DNA from: Woeseia sp964560775
GTDB taxonomy: Bacteria > Pseudomonadota > Gammaproteobacteria > Steroidobacterales > Woeseiaceae
Length of the DNA: 6,575 bases
Direction of reading: 5' to 3'
Assembly: GCA_964560775.1 (NCBI GenBank)
Contig: CAZLNH010000282.1
Span: forward strand, 1-6,575
Position numbers and translations under genes: made by a program. Below the pieces are notes generated by a model. It made no database searches and was not told the origin of the DNA. It saw only the letters and a list, made by a program, of their open reading frames with translations. Positions 5,403-6,575 of this stretch are shown here, piece by piece. Within the stretch, counting starts at the first letter, position 1, and each line of letters begins with the position of its first letter.

Positions 5403-6575
5403 GCTCGCGTACTTGCTTCAGCATGTTGTTGTCCGGGTTTTTCTGCTCTGCTTCCTCCAGCACGACTTTCGCCTCGTCGATCCGGTCGAGTTTCCACAAG
5501 ACCTCAACGACGTGCGCGGCGACTTCCGGGTCTGGCAGCATTTCATAGGCGCGGTTGAGTTCGTGAAGCGCCTGCTCGTACTCACCAAGGCGGTACAGCA
5601 CCCAGCCGTAACTGTCGATAATAGCCGCACTCTTCGGTTCGAGCTTCAGCGCCTTCCTGATCAGCCGGGCCGCCTCGCGATAGTCATCGGAGGTGTACGT
5701 CAGCGTGTAGCCGAGAGCATTCAGCGCCAGCGCGCTGTCCGGCCAGCGGCGCACGGCCTTGCGATATTCCGTGATGGCATCGTCAGCGCGGCCCATGCGG
5801 TATAGCACTTCGGCGCGGCTCAGCGCTGCACGCTCGCTGTCCGGCCTGTACGACACGACGCGGTCATAGATCTCGAGGGCTTCGTCGTATTGACCTTCGG
5901 ATGCCAGCAGCTGCCCCTGTGCCTGGATCATGTCCACCGCGAAACCCGGGTGCTGTTCGCCAAATCGCTGCAGGTGTTCCAGCGCCTTGCCGGTATCGCC
6001 GCGCTCAGCGAGGATGCCGCTCGCGCGTCGCTGCGACATGATCGCATTCGGCCCGGCGGTCACCTGCGAATAAAGAGCAAAGGCGCGATCGCGTTCGCCA
6101 CGATAGTCGGATATGCGGGCGAGGTAATAGAGCGCATCCATCGTATGGCGCCCGCTGCTCAACAGGTCCTGGAAATCCGCCCAGGCCGCATCGAGGTTTT
6201 CCTGACGGAAATTGATGATGGCCATCAGCCGCAACGCGTCGGTGCGCGCCGGTTGCTCGAGCAGGATCTGGTTGACCTGGCTCAGCGCGTCGTCGTCACG
6301 ATCAACCGACAGGTACATGATGGCAAGTTCAAGGCGCGCTTCCGGGTCCGGGTCCGGATCGTCGCCGACGATGCGGGCAGCGTAGTCGATCGCCTTGGCC
6401 TCGTCCCCGCCGAGCAGCAACGATCGCGCATACAACAGCTTGGGCCGGATCCATTCGGGCTTTGCGTCGAGGGCCAGTTTGGCACGGCTCGCCGCTTCCT
6501 CGTGGTCGCCGGCCTGCAGCGCCAGCACGCCGACAGCATAGTTGGCGTAGGCCGATTTTCGATACGGCCGCGCGA
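5380..6575 (-). CDS. TPR-repeat protein, 5' end outside the window
   Basis: A partial gene: 397 codons plus a TAG stop are visible and the frame stays open to the right edge, so the true start is outside. A GTG at 6526-6528 is not a credible start, because the codons before it (YANYAVGVLALQAGD) continue a TPR helix. The whole visible protein is tandem tetratricopeptide repeats of about 34 residues, which form a helical protein-binding scaffold. The clearest are in the second half, such as ALNALGYTL, DDYREAARLIRKALKLEP, IIDSYGWVLYRLGEYEQA and ALHELNRAYEMLPDPEVA. The LNALGYTL...DSYGWVLYR pattern is typical of the TPR protein encoded just before lolB in Pseudomonas and relatives (PA4667-like). 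Full-length homologues carry a signal peptide and about 550-600 residues as I recall. The exact role is unknown; context suggests envelope function. It is translationally coupled or overlapping with lolB. Confidence 0.9.
   Translation of the reverse strand, partial: ARPYRKSAYANYAVGVLALQAGDHEEAASRAKLALDAKPEWIRPKLLYARSLLLGGDEAKAIDYAARIVGDDPDPDPEARLELAIMYLSVDRDDDALSQVNQILLEQPARTDALRLMAIINFRQENLDAAWADFQDLLSSGRHTMDALYYLARISDYRGERDRAFALYSQVTAGPNAIMSQRRASGILAERGDTGKALEHLQRFGEQHPGFAVDMIQAQGQLLASEGQYDEALEIYDRVVSYRPDSERAALSRAEVLYRMGRADDAITEYRKAVRRWPDSALALNALGYTLTYTSDDYREAARLIRKALKLEPKSAAIIDSYGWVLYRLGEYEQALHELNRAYEMLPDPEVAAHVVEVLWKLDRIDEAKVVLEEAEQKNPDNNMLKQVRELVFPDEK

Noticed and set aside
4524..5558. 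A 344-codon plus-strand open frame opposite lolB and the TPR gene
   Set aside because: It begins inside the tRNA, spans the promoter and two real genes on the other strand, and has shadow-like composition rich in arginine, alanine and proline.
1..6575. A novel multi-gene system such as defence, mobile or biosynthetic island
   Set aside because: Every sizeable coding region is a known housekeeping family in conserved order; no unassigned gene cluster remains.

Overview
The window is high-GC (visibly around 60%) chromosomal DNA from a gammaproteobacterium. The main argument is gene order. Reading the minus strand from the right edge, it runs TPR protein, lolB, tRNA-Gln, prs, rplY, pth, ychF. 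This is the housekeeping block I know from Pseudomonas aeruginosa (PA4667 to PA4673) and relatives, with one difference: ispE, normally between lolB and prs, is not here. LolB and the CTC-type L25 with an acidic tail fit the same assignment. I cannot name a genus from the sequence alone.

Layout, left to right. Positions 53-670 (+) encode a TRIC/YicG-family membrane protein. It converges on ychF (672-1763, -) with one base between the two stop codons. pth (1776-2360, -) lies 12 nt upstream of ychF and probably shares its transcript. The 249-nt gap before rplY holds a nearly four-copy 25-bp tandem array next to a degenerate palindrome (2430-2549), then a strong intrinsic terminator for rplY (2559-2586). 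rplY (2610-3293, -) has a good sigma70-type promoter (3381-3409) and a structured leader. prs (3465-4421, -) starts with GTG and follows tRNA-Gln(UUG) (4475-4549, -) by 53 nt. A promoter with a consensus -35 box lies at 4681-4709, inside a dyad, upstream of the tRNA. lolB (4794-5402, -) has no ATG in a plausible place and overlaps the end of a TPR-repeat gene (5380 to beyond 6575, -) that runs off the right edge.

How the genes relate. Most serve translation or its substrates: tRNA-Gln, L25 (binds 5S rRNA), Pth (recycles peptidyl-tRNA) and YchF (ribosome-associated ATPase). Prs makes PRPP for nucleotide, histidine, tryptophan and NAD synthesis. LolB receives lipoproteins at the outer membrane, and the TPR protein upstream is its usual syntenic partner of unknown exact role. 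Visible signals suggest at least three minus-strand units: TPR-lolB; tRNA-Gln-prs, perhaps reading into rplY; and rplY from its own promoter, closed by the terminator. pth-ychF must then have its own promoter, which I could not identify.

I found no previously undescribed multi-gene system, prophage, insertion sequence, CRISPR array or defence island. The points worth a second look are the half-palindrome tandem array, the missing ispE, the odd lolB start, the dyad over the tRNA promoter and the rplY leader.
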